In this document: positions 10,260 through 18,442 of the stretch, in pieces
Layout: each line of letters opens with the position of its first letter
How positions within the stretch are numbered: position 1 is the first letter of the stretch
Assembly (NCBI GenBank): GCA_030748735.1
Contig: JASMLK010000025.1
Location: 1 to 64,000, forward strand
Source of the DNA: Myxococcota bacterium
Lineage (GTDB): Bacteria > Myxococcota_A > UBA9160 > UBA4427
Length of the DNA: 64,000 bases
Reading direction: 5' to 3'
Program-made: the position numbers and the translations under genes
The notes under the pieces: generated by a model
Seen by the model: only the letters and a program-made list of their open reading frames with translations
What the model was told of the DNA's origin: nothing
The model's database searches: none

Positions 10260-10543
10260 AGGACCGCGACGGCTTCGATGGTCTCGAACCGTTCGGCGTC
10301 TTCTTCTCTTTCTTCAGCGGGGGTGGGGAGGTCGTCATTCACGAGATCGGCCGGCGGCGCCGGTTCCGGCTTCGTGGCATCGAGTGATACGTCGAACGCC
10401 GCCTCGAACGCCTGTTCGGCGCTCAGCACCTCTTCCTCGACCTGCGGCGGGGGACCGTCTTCCGCAACCGCGTGGGCGGCAACACCAACCACACACAGGC
10501 CGACAGCGACAGCCAACCTCGACCCGATTCGGTTCGACGACAT
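9866..10543 (-). CDS. Cu/Zn superoxide dismutase-like exported protein, metal ligands degenerate
   Basis: About 225 aa with an N-terminal signal peptide (AVAVGLCVVGVAAHAVA), an acidic linker and a SodC-like beta-barrel. Recognisable family landmarks are YRLQIHEYGDC and RSLVVHG followed by EGCGTIG. The first His of the H-x-H-x-x-G-D-C copper site is replaced by Gln, and the zinc-site AGxHxNP-type segment reads AGAAFGD. Dismutase activity is therefore unlikely; a structural or binding role in the periplasm is more plausible. The ATG at 10543 has GGAGGG 8 nt upstream; the track ORF begins 103 codons too early. The 3' half is overlapped by the convergent MCP-like frame. Confidence 0.68.
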   Translation of the reverse strand: MSSNRIGSRLAVAVGLCVVGVAAHAVAEDGPPPQVEEEVLSAEQAFEAAFDVSLDATKPEPAPPADLVNDDLPTPAEEREEDAERFETIEAVAVLHDSKGSALTGRVEFRPAGDALTVRAELGGLVPGAMYRLQIHEYGDCSALRAKSAGAAFGDAERLASFRAGEDGWVDLAFSHRGHILDRSAESVLGRSLVVHGAMEREGCGTIGLARQKVAQPEAVPAKIE

Positions 10544-10811
10544 TGCGTTCCCTCCTGTCATTCCCCACCAGCAACGCGCGGGAAACAGCGCCTGGTTGCA
10601 CGTGCGAGAGACCGACCTGCACGTGCGACCCGTTGCGCCCTCATCGTCAGTTTTTCCGTGGCACTGAAACCCGTCGCCGCACATCGCTTGCACATCAACG
10701 CCGCGGCTCTCCTCATGCGACGTCGCGGGCCATCCGATGCGTCGAGAACGCGTGTCGGCTCTTTCGCGGCCGTTGCGCCGAACAACGAGGACGAAGGACA
10801 GGAGAACCCCC

Positions 10812-11273
10812 TTGGCCGTCGCCGTGACATCTCCCGCTGCTACGTCGCGCATCGAGATCCTGACGCAGCTGTTTTCCGATCAAGGCATGAGCGAGAAGAT
10901 GGCCCAGGCACTGTCGTGCCAGCTCGTCCTCCACCACCCCATCACGCGCAAGCTCGGCCCCCGGACCCTGGCGCGCGAAATCGAAGCGCGCGGCCTTTCC
11001 CAGAAAGCGGCGCGCGAGATGTCGGTCCTGCTTCTCGCGGTCGAATTGATGGACCGCGGCATTCGCTATCAGCGCATTCTCAAACACCTGGGTCAACTCG
11101 AAGTGCCTGAACAGGAAGCGCTCGCCGGCGCGCTCGAAGCCAGCCGCATCCATCGCGAGAGCGGCAGCGTCGAAGACGACGCGAACCACTGGATGGGCTA
11201 CGCGGTTGGCGGCGTCACGCTGATCAGCGCGGTGATGATCAGCCTCGCGATCCTGCTCGAACTGACGAAATAG
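10812..11273 (+). CDS. Hypothetical protein with C-terminal membrane anchor
   Basis: About 153 aa of unrecognised family. The body is alpha-helical and charged, and a single transmembrane helix ends the protein (AVGGVTLISAVMISLAILLEL), so it is probably tail-anchored with its helical domain in the cytoplasm. The TTG at 10812 is chosen because AGGAGA lies 7 nt upstream; the longer track start at 10737 would add Arg-rich sequence without a ribosome-binding site. It is divergent from the SOD-like gene. Confidence 0.55.
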   Translation: MAVAVTSPAATSRIEILTQLFSDQGMSEKMAQALSCQLVLHHPITRKLGPRTLAREIEARGLSQKAAREMSVLLLAVELMDRGIRYQRILKHLGQLEVPEQEALAGALEASRIHRESGSVEDDANHWMGYAVGGVTLISAVMISLAILLELTK

Positions 11274-11295
11274 GCCGCCCCGACACTCGCGTGGG

Positions 11296-11571
11296 CTAGA
11301 TCTTGTCTCGCAGGTGCGCCCGGATCGCCTTTCGATAGGCCTCGGCTTCCGACATGTCGACGTTGTGACGTCGCGCTTCGTCGAGGCGCCGCTTCAGCTC
11401 ACTCATGTCACCACCACACACGCGCAGCAGATAGTCGTGGTCCTCGGGCTTGGCGCGTTGCTTTCGAGCGAGATCGAGCCCCATGCGCCCCATCAGGCGC
11501 TTACCGGCCGGCGTGGTGGAGAAGATCCACAGCGTGAAGCCCAGCACGATGACAACGGTGAGCGTCTGCAT
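11296..11571 (-). CDS. Small single-pass membrane protein
   Basis: A 91-aa protein with an N-terminal transmembrane helix (LTVVIVLGFTLWIF) followed by a basic, amphipathic soluble segment rich in Arg and Glu. The family is not recognised. It is the last gene of a run of small minus-strand genes and is convergent with the tail-anchored protein. Codon use is like its neighbours, so it appears genuine. Confidence 0.5.
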   Translation of the reverse strand: MQTLTVVIVLGFTLWIFSTTPAGKRLMGRMGLDLARKQRAKPEDHDYLLRVCGGDMSELKRRLDEARRHNVDMSEAEAYRKAIRAHLRDKI

Positions 11572-11616
11572 CGTCGGTCCTTGTGGGCGCGCGCTGATCC
11601 GAACGGCGGTGCGCGG

Positions 11617-11787
11617 TCAGTCGAGGTTGTTGCGCACGAAGGTACGGCCGAAGTACCAGCCCGTCGCGCACCCCAGGTTGGCGATCAAGAAGCCGGGAAG
11701 GATCCCGAAGGGGCGTCCAACGGACCAACCCGCCCAGGCGGTGAGTCCCGTGGAAAGAGTCACTACGAGGAATCGCGTGATCGGCAT
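11617..11787 (-). CDS. Small two-helix membrane protein
   Basis: A 56-aa protein starting MPITRFLVVT, consisting of two hydrophobic helices joined by a Gly/Pro turn. GGGAG lies about 8 nt before this ATG, so the 32 upstream codons in the track ORF are discarded. It is almost entirely membrane-embedded and of unknown function. It lies 45 nt upstream of the other small membrane protein and is probably co-transcribed with it. Confidence 0.5.
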   Translation of the reverse strand: MPITRFLVVTLSTGLTAWAGWSVGRPFGILPGFLIANLGCATGWYFGRTFVRNNLD

Positions 11788-11912
11788 GCTGAAGCTCCCG
11801 CAGCGGCCTACGAGATCGCGCCGCACGGGAAACATCGACGCGGCATGCCCTCGCCTTGACCACCGTCGAATCTCGCAACCCACCGGCCCCGAGGCCGGGC
11901 TGCACGGCCCGT

Positions 11913-12314
11913 TCAGTGGGTGTCGGCGCCGAAGAGGATCTGCTCGTAGGCGTCGGCCATCTTCGCGAGATACGCGATCGCGCCCTCGACTTCACCGGGA
12001 TCGGATTCTTCCAGCCACAGCGTGTCGGTCATGCACAGCTCGTCGCCATCGAGCGCGAGCCCGCCGTGCGCGAGCGAAATGTTCGCCCGCAACGCCTGCT
12101 CGAGGTGTTCCTGCCGCAATTCTCCGGCACCCCCGATCACGCTGATCAGCCGCACCAACCTGCGCCCATCGTTCTCGAAAAGCTCGAACGACACCAGCTG
12201 ATGCCGCCCATCGGGATGAACCACATTCACCCCACTCGGCAGCAGTTCCCAGCCCCGCTCCGAACAAACCGCCCGCAAGTTTTCCGCAAACGACCCTTCA
12301 GAACTCACAACCAT
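11913..12314 (-). CDS. Hypothetical protein, YbjN / type III chaperone-like fold
   Basis: A 133-aa acidic alpha/beta protein without signal or membrane segments. The pattern of alternating strands (QLVSFELFENDGRRLVRLIS) and a helix-rich C-terminus is reminiscent of YbjN or CesT-type chaperone folds, but no diagnostic motif is visible and the assignment is weak. It sits 29 nt downstream of the MaoC gene and may belong to the same transcript. Confidence 0.5.
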   Translation of the reverse strand: MVVSSEGSFAENLRAVCSERGWELLPSGVNVVHPDGRHQLVSFELFENDGRRLVRLISVIGGAGELRQEHLEQALRANISLAHGGLALDGDELCMTDTLWLEESDPGEVEGAIAYLAKMADAYEQILFGADTH

Positions 12315-12343
12315 TCCTCACACTGTTTCTCGAATTCAGCCAC

Positions 12344-12760
12344 TCACGCCAGCCGAACCAACGCTGTACCGATCACTGGCGTCTCCCCCGCTTCGTTCAG
12401 CATGGTGAGATCCATTTCGACCGTTCGCGCGCCATCATCCATGTCGGTAACGACGCCGCGCACCCGCACCTCGGTGTCTGCAATCAAAGGTGCGCGGAAA
12501 ACCGTATCGAGTTTCTCGACCTCACAGCCCGGCGCCCATTCGTGGATCTTCGCCGCGAAGATCCCCTGGCTCATGATTCCCGGCACGACCGCACCCGGCA
12601 TCCCCTGCTTGCGCGCCGCTTGGTGGTCGTTGAAGCGGCTGAACGTCATGCCCGAGGCCTCGGTGAAGACATGCACGGTCGCCAGGCGAACGTCGGCGAA
12701 GGACTCGGGGATTTCATCGCCGAAGTCGACGTCTTCGAAGCGTCGCGCTTCTTCGCTCAT
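12344..12760 (-). CDS. MaoC-like hotdog dehydratase, second subunit
   Basis: A 138-aa single hotdog domain (FEDVDFGDEIPE at the N-terminus, then SRFNDHQAARKQGMPGAVVPG carrying the Asp/His dyad region of hydratase 2). In steroid and other acyl-CoA pathways the MaoC hydratase is a heteromer of two hotdog subunits, and this gene starts only 3 nt after the stop of the other subunit. It probably hydrates a 2-enoyl-CoA side-chain intermediate. The start codon is ATG. Confidence 0.78.
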   Translation of the reverse strand: MSEEARRFEDVDFGDEIPESFADVRLATVHVFTEASGMTFSRFNDHQAARKQGMPGAVVPGIMSQGIFAAKIHEWAPGCEVEKLDTVFRAPLIADTEVRVRGVVTDMDDGARTVEMDLTMLNEAGETPVIGTALVRLA

Positions 12761-12763
12761 CGT

Positions 12764-13207
12764 CTACATCTCCCCCAGGCGCATCACGAGACGCCAGTCG
12801 ACCACCGCCACCTTGGCGTCGTCCTGGTTGGTGAACTCCATGCGGTGCACGACGAACATCATGGGACCGGAGCGACCCGTCTTTTCGTAGATGTCATGGA
12901 TGTGGCTGCGCCCCGTGATCGTGTCCCCGGGGCGAATCGGTGCGAGGTTCTCGACGCACTTGCCCGCGTCGAAACTGCGCAGGATGTCGGCGGGGAAATT
13001 TTCCGGCAGGTTGCGCCGGCCGTGGAAGTTGGACGCGTAGTTGGGCACCGCGCGAAAGTCGGGGTGGCCCGGGTCGAGGAAGCGCGCCTCGGTCTCACCA
13101 CAACCTCGCGCGTAGTTGGCGAGGGTTTCGGCCTTGATGTCGAACGTGGTTTCGTCGAACGCAAAACCCACATGCTCCTTCTTGACCGCTTCGATGTCGA
13201 TCTGCAT
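12764..13207 (-). CDS. MaoC N-terminal (FAS1-like) hotdog dehydratase subunit
   Basis: A 147-aa hotdog protein of the FAS1-dehydratase/MaoC-N type (YARGCGETEARFLDPGHPDF, then a central segment RPGDTITGRSHIHDIYEKTG). This subunit class usually lacks the catalytic dyad and shapes the acyl-CoA pocket for its partner; the partner is encoded immediately downstream. With the DUF35 and thiolase-like genes upstream it reproduces the parts list of the ChsH1/ChsH2-Ltp2 system, split into separate genes (inference). Confidence 0.76.
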   Translation of the reverse strand: MQIDIEAVKKEHVGFAFDETTFDIKAETLANYARGCGETEARFLDPGHPDFRAVPNYASNFHGRRNLPENFPADILRSFDAGKCVENLAPIRPGDTITGRSHIHDIYEKTGRSGPMMFVVHRMEFTNQDDAKVAVVDWRLVMRLGEM

Positions 13208-13293
13208 GACGATCCTTCGGCTGTCGGGGTTCTTGCGAGGGGCTCGGGGCGAGCCTCCCGGATGGGCGGCTCGGCGCCCGAACTGCGCGGTGT

Positions 13294-13926
13294 TCAGTCT
13301 AGATCAACGGAAAGCGCGCGGTAGCGATCACCCTGGAGGGCTGTGACCAGCTGTTCGATCGAGGCGATGTCGTCGTCGAATTCCGTCACGCAGCGGCCGA
13401 TGTGGGAGACGATGTGCGCATCACTTCCCCCGACGCCGCGGTAGCCGTATTGCGCGGCGAGGTGCACGGCGTCGTCGTTCTCGGTGCCACGCCCTCCGCC
13501 GTTCAACGTTTCGACCACCTCGACCCCTTCGGCCGGACCGAACTCGTCGAAGTGCGAAAACATGCCCACGATGGCGCGGCTGGGATGACACGGCACCGCG
13601 AACGCGCCACAGCGCTTCGCTTCTGCGAGCACGGTGCGAAGTGGGATGCGCACGTCGGCGAAGTCGAAGGCGTTCACGAGGTCGTCGTTCACGCCAAACA
13701 CCAGCACGTGGCCGTATTCGGTTTCGACTTCACTCGCCTTCAGGATCAGCAGCCCATATTCGTCTTCGAGGGCACGGTAGTCCGATTCGCCGTCCCACTG
13801 CCGGTGTTCGGAGAGTACGAAACCGTCGAGGTCGAGGCCGCGCTTCGCGATCCACTTGCAGTAGTTGTCCACCTTGGCGCGTCCGTCGTCGGACTTGATC
13901 GAATGATTGTGGAGGTCGAGCTTCAT
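13294..13926 (-). CDS. PHP-domain metal-dependent phosphoesterase
   Basis: A 210-aa PHP domain. The metal-ligand motifs are visible in order: DLHNHS at the N-terminus, EH in LSEHR, a central Glu in KASEVET, PCHPS and the C-terminal GGSDAH. The trinuclear site hydrolyses phosphoester bonds; the substrate is unknown. Its ATG overlaps the DUF35 stop by 4 nt, so translation is coupled. A PHP protein inside an acyl-CoA cluster is unexpected. Confidence 0.85.
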   Translation of the reverse strand: MKLDLHNHSIKSDDGRAKVDNYCKWIAKRGLDLDGFVLSEHRQWDGESDYRALEDEYGLLILKASEVETEYGHVLVFGVNDDLVNAFDFADVRIPLRTVLAEAKRCGAFAVPCHPSRAIVGMFSHFDEFGPAEGVEVVETLNGGGRGTENDDAVHLAAQYGYRGVGGSDAHIVSHIGRCVTEFDDDIASIEQLVTALQGDRYRALSVDLD

Positions 13927-14348
13927 GCAGGTCGAAACCTCGGCACCGCGGCGGCGCCCTCGCCCGCTTCTCCTTCGACGTCACAGAACTCGACGACCAC
14001 CCGCATGCCGATTTCGACTTCGGCCGGCTCACAGCCCACGATGTTCGTCATGAGCTGCGGGCCCTCGTCGAGCGCCACGTAGGCGAGTACGTAGGGACAG
14101 GCTTCGCGAAACGCGGGAAGGCCGTTCTGGTTGGTGACCGTGAAGGTATGTACGGTCCCGCGACCGCTTGCAGCGAAGTGTTCGATCGCGTCCGAAAGAC
14201 ACGACACACACAGCGCCCGCGGACGATGCTGGACTGCGCCGCAGTCGCGGCAACGCTGCAGCACGAGTTCGTGACGACCACAACCTTCCCAATAGGCGCG
14301 AGTTTCCCAGTCGTAGGGCTGTGCGGTGTATTCGATTTCCTTGGGCAT
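13923..14348 (-). CDS. DUF35 Zn-ribbon/OB-fold protein
   Basis: A 141-aa DUF35 protein. The rubredoxin-like zinc ribbon CRDC...CVSC lies at about residues 32-52, followed by an OB fold (GRGTVHTFTV...LAYVALDEGPQLMTNI). DUF35 proteins bind thiolase-like aldolases and are needed for their activity in steroid side-chain cleavage (Ltp2-ChsH2). The thiolase-like partner gene is immediately upstream (58-nt gap). The start is the ATG of MPKEIEYTAQ with GAGG 8 nt before it; the 45 preceding codons of the track ORF are not family-like. Confidence 0.88.
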   Translation of the reverse strand: MPKEIEYTAQPYDWETRAYWEGCGRHELVLQRCRDCGAVQHRPRALCVSCLSDAIEHFAASGRGTVHTFTVTNQNGLPAFREACPYVLAYVALDEGPQLMTNIVGCEPAEVEIGMRVVVEFCDVEGEAGEGAAAVPRFRPA

Positions 14349-14406
14349 GGTTTCGCCTCGCTCGAGTCGTGCCAGTCTGGACGCAGGTAGATGAAGTAAG
14401 GAAGGT

Positions 14407-15573
14407 TCAGCCCGCTTCGTTCGCAAGCAGCAACGTCGCGCCGCTATGGGAGACGCCCAAGATGCCACCCGTGCCATGCACACAGGCGATTTTGGCGTCT
14501 TCGACCTGGCGCCCGTCGCATTCGCCTCGCAGCTGACGCACCGCCTCGATCACGAGGAAGATGCCGCGCATACCGGGGTGATTGGAAGAGAGCCCGCCGC
14601 CGTCGGGGTTCACCGGCAGGGCGCCGCCCAGGCGGATCCGACCGTCTTCGACGAAGCTGCCGCCTTCCCCGGGTTTGCAGAAGCCCAGGCATTCGAGGGT
14701 CACGAGCACGGTGATGGTGAACGAGTCGTAGATCGTGCAGAAGTCGACGTCTTCACGCGCGAGGCCCGCCATGCGGAAGGCCTTTTCGCCCGATTGCTTC
14801 GCGGCCACGGTAAGCAGGTCGGGCGTGCCTACTTCCTGGTGGCACACCGCTTCGCCACAGCCCTGCACGATGACGGGCTTCTTCGCGAGGTCCTTGGCGC
14901 GCGCGACACTCGTCACCACCACGGCCCCGCCGCCGTCGCTGATGATGCAGCAGTCGAGCAGGTGCAAGGGACTCGAGATCACGCGGCTCGCGAGCACGTC
15001 TTCGACTTCGATCGGGTCGCGCATCTTCGCCTGCGGGTTGAGCGAAGCGTGGAATCGCGTGGCCGCGGCGATCTGTGCGAGCTGCTCGCTCTTCGTTCCG
15101 TAGGTGTTCATGTGCCGCTGGGCCACCATCGCGTAGCTGCCCACGGTCGTCATTCCGTAAGGACCGACGAAAGCACCGTGGGGGTCGCGACCGCCGCTCC
15201 CCATCCCGGTCCCGATCGCCATGGCGTTCGAGGCGGCGGTACTTCCGTAGAGCACGAGTGCCACTTCACACATGCCAGCGTGAATGGCCGCCGCGGCGTG
15301 ACTCACGTGGGCGACGAACGACGAACCACCGATGTTCGTGCCGTCGAGGTAGTCGGGCTTGAGGTTGAGGTATTCGGCGAGATTGACCACGCCCATGATC
15401 CCCATCCCGATCCCGGCCGCGAACAGCCCGTCGACATCGGAAAGAGCAAGCCCCGCGTCGTCGAGCGCGCCGCGTGCGCATTCGGCCATGATCTGGTTCT
15501 CGGTCTTGTTCGGCGCCCAGCGGGCGGGATGTTCGTATACCCCCGCGATCGCGACCTTGCCCGACACGCTCAC
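14407..15573 (-). CDS. Thiolase-superfamily protein, Ltp2/SCP2-like, probable aldolase
   Basis: A 388-aa thiolase fold lacking the nucleophilic Cys: the position normally in a N-x-x-C-x-S-G loop reads NIGGSSFVAHVSHA. Family features retained are NSD-like DGGGAVVV, the IYDSFT segment with a conserved Tyr, and the C-terminal HGTGGILG loop. Such Cys-less homologues paired with DUF35 (Ltp2 in actinobacteria) catalyse retro-aldol cleavage of 3-hydroxyacyl-CoA side chains rather than thiolysis. It has a 4-nt overlap with the upstream hydrolase gene. Confidence 0.8.
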   Translation of the reverse strand: MSVSGKVAIAGVYEHPARWAPNKTENQIMAECARGALDDAGLALSDVDGLFAAGIGMGIMGVVNLAEYLNLKPDYLDGTNIGGSSFVAHVSHAAAAIHAGMCEVALVLYGSTAASNAMAIGTGMGSGGRDPHGAFVGPYGMTTVGSYAMVAQRHMNTYGTKSEQLAQIAAATRFHASLNPQAKMRDPIEVEDVLASRVISSPLHLLDCCIISDGGGAVVVTSVARAKDLAKKPVIVQGCGEAVCHQEVGTPDLLTVAAKQSGEKAFRMAGLAREDVDFCTIYDSFTITVLVTLECLGFCKPGEGGSFVEDGRIRLGGALPVNPDGGGLSSNHPGMRGIFLVIEAVRQLRGECDGRQVEDAKIACVHGTGGILGVSHSGATLLLANEAG

Positions 15574-16379
15574 GACAGCTCTCCCAGAAACGCGCCAACG
15601 CCTCGTGCAAGCGCACCGGGATGTTCGAGAGGCAGCATGTGGGCCGCGTCCTCGAGCACCTCGAAGTGTGTATTCGAAAGCTCCGCCGCTGTGCGATCGA
15701 TTTCGGCGCGAACATCAGGGTGCTCGCTGTCGCCAACGACGAGCAGAACCGGGACCACGACCTCAGCGAGCGCCGCATCGGCGTCCCAGTCACGCATCGC
15801 GATCAGGTTGGAGTAGATGACCCGGGGATCGGTCTTCATCGTGTCCATGAACCCCGCGCGCAGAATCGCCCCGGGCGTATTCTTGCCGAACGCCTTCTGG
15901 TTGAACTCGCGGCGGGCTCGTCCGAGCGAGACGAATCGCGACTTCTCGATCAAGTCGTCTCCACCCACGTAACGCGCACCGCTTGCCACGAGCACCACGG
16001 CCTTCACGGCTTCGCGATGACTGCACGCAAGTTGCAACGCGACATTGCCCCCCATGCCGTGGCCGACCACGATCGCCGGTCGATCCGCTTGCACCCCCTT
16101 CAACACGGCCGCCGCGAAATCCGCCATCGCTTCGACCGACGAAAGCCCCACCTGCGAGCCCGAGCGGTCGTGACCGGGGAGGTCGAAGGCGAGGGGACTG
16201 TGGTCGCCCGAGAGCTCGTTCGCGAAGGAGTCGAAGTTGCGCGCGTTTCCACCGCGGTGGTGGAGACACAGCACGATCTCGCCGCGGTCAAGCGGCGGGG
16301 GACGCTCGGGCAGGGTGGTCGCGCCCGCGTGACGCAGAAACGTCGCGACTCCCTGGATATCGACGTATTTGGAGGGCAT
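15570..16379 (-). CDS. Alpha/beta-hydrolase fold protein with Gly at the nucleophile
   Basis: About 269 aa of alpha/beta-hydrolase fold. The nucleophile elbow reads VVGHGMGGN, i.e. Gly replaces the usual Ser; the codon is GGC in the sequence. The Asp (VVGDSEHPD) and His (DAAHMLPLEHP) positions of the triad are kept. Ordinary esterase chemistry is therefore unlikely; a lyase-type or non-catalytic acyl-binding role is possible. The ATG at 16379 (MPSKYVDIQG) is preferred to the TTG at 16415. It is the first gene of the acyl-CoA cluster and overlaps the thiolase-like gene by 4 nt. Confidence 0.75.
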   Translation of the reverse strand: MPSKYVDIQGVATFLRHAGATTLPERPPPLDRGEIVLCLHHRGGNARNFDSFANELSGDHSPLAFDLPGHDRSGSQVGLSSVEAMADFAAAVLKGVQADRPAIVVGHGMGGNVALQLACSHREAVKAVVLVASGARYVGGDDLIEKSRFVSLGRARREFNQKAFGKNTPGAILRAGFMDTMKTDPRVIYSNLIAMRDWDADAALAEVVVPVLLVVGDSEHPDVRAEIDRTAAELSNTHFEVLEDAAHMLPLEHPGALARGVGAFLGELS

Positions 16380-16467
16380 CTGGCCAAGGTAGGTGGCCGC
16401 GCTTCGCGATGTCAAACCGCCTCACGGCTGCGAGGCGAACGCGAGCGGAGCGGACTAGCCTGCCCGC

Positions 16468-17409
16468 ATGCCCAGTGACCCCCGACCGGTGCTCGTGACC
16501 GGTGCCAACGGACAGATCGCCCTGCAGTTGTTCGAGCGTTTGGCGCAGCGCGGCGTGCCGGGGCGTGCGTTGGTGCGCAGTGAGCGCGCGGCCAAACGTG
16601 TCGCCGAACTTCCCGACGCGATCCGGCCGCAGATCGAAGTCCTCGACGAAGCCCTCGCCTACTCGGATGCCCCGGGCATCACGCGCGCCGCAGCGGGCTG
16701 CCGCGCGATCGTCCACCTCGTGGGAATCCTCAAGGAGGGGTCGAATTCGAGCTACCGCACCGCACATGAAGAAAGCTGTGCTGCGGTCGCCGAAGCCGCC
16801 GACGCAAACGAACTCGATCGCGTCGTCTACTTGAGCATCTTCGGTTCCCATCCCACTTCGTCGAATGCATGTCTCGCGAGCAAGGGACGTGCAGAAGAAA
16901 TCTTGATGCGCGCGAAGACGCCCGCGACGGTCTTGCGCGTGCCCATGGTGGTTGGCCCCGACGATCCCGCCTCTCGCGCCCTGCGCGCCCAGGCGACGAA
17001 GGATTCGGTCACCCTCGTCGGCGGTGGTGAGTCGATCCATCAACCCATCGACGTGCGTGACCTGCTCGAGGCCATCCTCGCTGCGCTCTACGACCCCGGC
17101 AGCGAATCACGCGGCTTCGATCTCGGCGGGCCCGAAGCCCTCCCCTATCGCGACCTCGTCACGCGGGCCGCGGCGCTGTACGGCAAGGCACCGCGCGTTC
17201 GCAAGATTCCGGTTGGCTTGATGAAACTGGTGGCCGCGGTCATGGAGAAGATCTCGAAAGACCCACCCATCACACGAGCGATGCTCGGTGTCCTCGAACA
17301 CGACGACCACATCGACAACCGCACAGCCATCGAGCACCTCGCGATCGGCTTGACGCCGCTCGACGATACCCTGGGCTTCTACCTTGGACCGAAGGCCGAT
17401 TCCCCATGA
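16468..17409 (+). CDS. NAD(P)-binding atypical SDR (NDUFA9/NmrA-like)
   Basis: A 313-aa extended/atypical SDR. The N-terminal Rossmann motif is VTGANGQIALQL, and no canonical YxxxK is found; the conserved Tyr region reads LSIFGSHPTSSN. This is typical of the complex-I NDUFA9-like and NmrA-like binding proteins, which bind NAD(P) without clear catalysis. Its stop overlaps the start of the membrane-protein gene by 4 nt. It is transcribed divergently from the acyl-CoA cluster across an 88-nt gap. Confidence 0.72.
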   Translation: MPSDPRPVLVTGANGQIALQLFERLAQRGVPGRALVRSERAAKRVAELPDAIRPQIEVLDEALAYSDAPGITRAAAGCRAIVHLVGILKEGSNSSYRTAHEESCAAVAEAADANELDRVVYLSIFGSHPTSSNACLASKGRAEEILMRAKTPATVLRVPMVVGPDDPASRALRAQATKDSVTLVGGGESIHQPIDVRDLLEAILAALYDPGSESRGFDLGGPEALPYRDLVTRAAALYGKAPRVRKIPVGLMKLVAAVMEKISKDPPITRAMLGVLEHDDHIDNRTAIEHLAIGLTPLDDTLGFYLGPKADSP

Positions 17410-18416
17410 GCACATCCGAACCGCCCTCCGACCCGTCGAGCGAAGTGCAGAGCGAACTGCCCGCCAACCCGCGGCCGCCGCTCCCCCTTTGGCAACGCGC
17501 GACCCCCTGGCTGATCACCATCGCTTGTTTCGCCTATCTCTACAGCAAGCTCGCGGGTGCAGCAGGACGCGAAGACGAAACCGTCGTGAGTTATCTCACG
17601 CAAGTGTTCGCCAGCGTGCCGTGGGGGCGATGGCTCCTGCTCATGGTGCCGTACTCGTTCTTCTTCTTCCTGATCGACTCGCTCGTGCTCTGGCGTGTCG
17701 TCAACTGGTACAACACGAAGGTCGCGTACCTCGACATCCTGCCGATCCGCGGCAGCTCCTACATTCTTTCGATCGTGAACGAGCAGGTGGGTAAGGGCGC
17801 AATGGCGCTCTACCTCTACCGCCGCGACCGCGTCCCGGGTTTCGAAGTCGGCTCGAGCATGTTGTTCATCATGTTCTGCGAGTTCTACTACCTGCTGTCG
17901 TGGGCGTGCGTGGGCTACGCGCTGCGAGGGGACGCGCTACCGAGTGAATTCGGCTTGATCCCCGCCATCGCAGCCGGTGCGCTCATCTTCTTCGTGATCT
18001 TTCGCCTGTTCTTCACCGGGAAGCTCTTTTCCGGTTCGAACCTGCGCGACAAGCCGATCTTCCACGCCTTTCGACAAGCCGAGACGTGGCACTTCCCGAT
18101 GATCATCCTGCTGCGCTCACCCGCACTGCTTACGGCGGTCTGGGTCTACTCGATGGCGCTCGGCTTCTTTGGCGTCGAAGTCACGAACCTAGAAATGCTC
18201 GGCTACCTGCCCGTGATCTTCTTCGGGGCCGCAACACCCGGCCCCATGCGCACGGTGGCGATCACCCTCTGGGTCGTGCTCTTCCCCGGCTACGAAGGGG
18301 AGATGACGGCCTTCGGGTTCGTGCAGCACAACTTCTTCATCTTCTTCAACGCGGCGATCGGCTTGATCTTCCTGAACCGCGCGAACCGCGAACTCTTCGG
18401 TGGCGCGAAGGACTAG
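17406..18416 (+). CDS. Polytopic membrane protein, flippase-like (UPF0104/LPG-synthase TM region)
   Basis: A 336-aa integral membrane protein with about seven to eight hydrophobic helices. After a Pro-rich cytoplasmic N-terminus it resembles the lysylphosphatidylglycerol-synthase transmembrane/flippase-like family (residues such as SYILSIVNEQVGKGAMALYL in the core). No aminoacyl-transferase domain is present, so it may move a lipid rather than modify it. It is translationally coupled to the NAD-binding protein upstream. Confidence 0.6.
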   Translation: MSTSEPPSDPSSEVQSELPANPRPPLPLWQRATPWLITIACFAYLYSKLAGAAGREDETVVSYLTQVFASVPWGRWLLLMVPYSFFFFLIDSLVLWRVVNWYNTKVAYLDILPIRGSSYILSIVNEQVGKGAMALYLYRRDRVPGFEVGSSMLFIMFCEFYYLLSWACVGYALRGDALPSEFGLIPAIAAGALIFFVIFRLFFTGKLFSGSNLRDKPIFHAFRQAETWHFPMIILLRSPALLTAVWVYSMALGFFGVEVTNLEMLGYLPVIFFGAATPGPMRTVAITLWVVLFPGYEGEMTAFGFVQHNFFIFFNAAIGLIFLNRANRELFGGAKD

Positions 18417-18442
18417 CCCGGCCCGCACGAAGGAAACCCATC

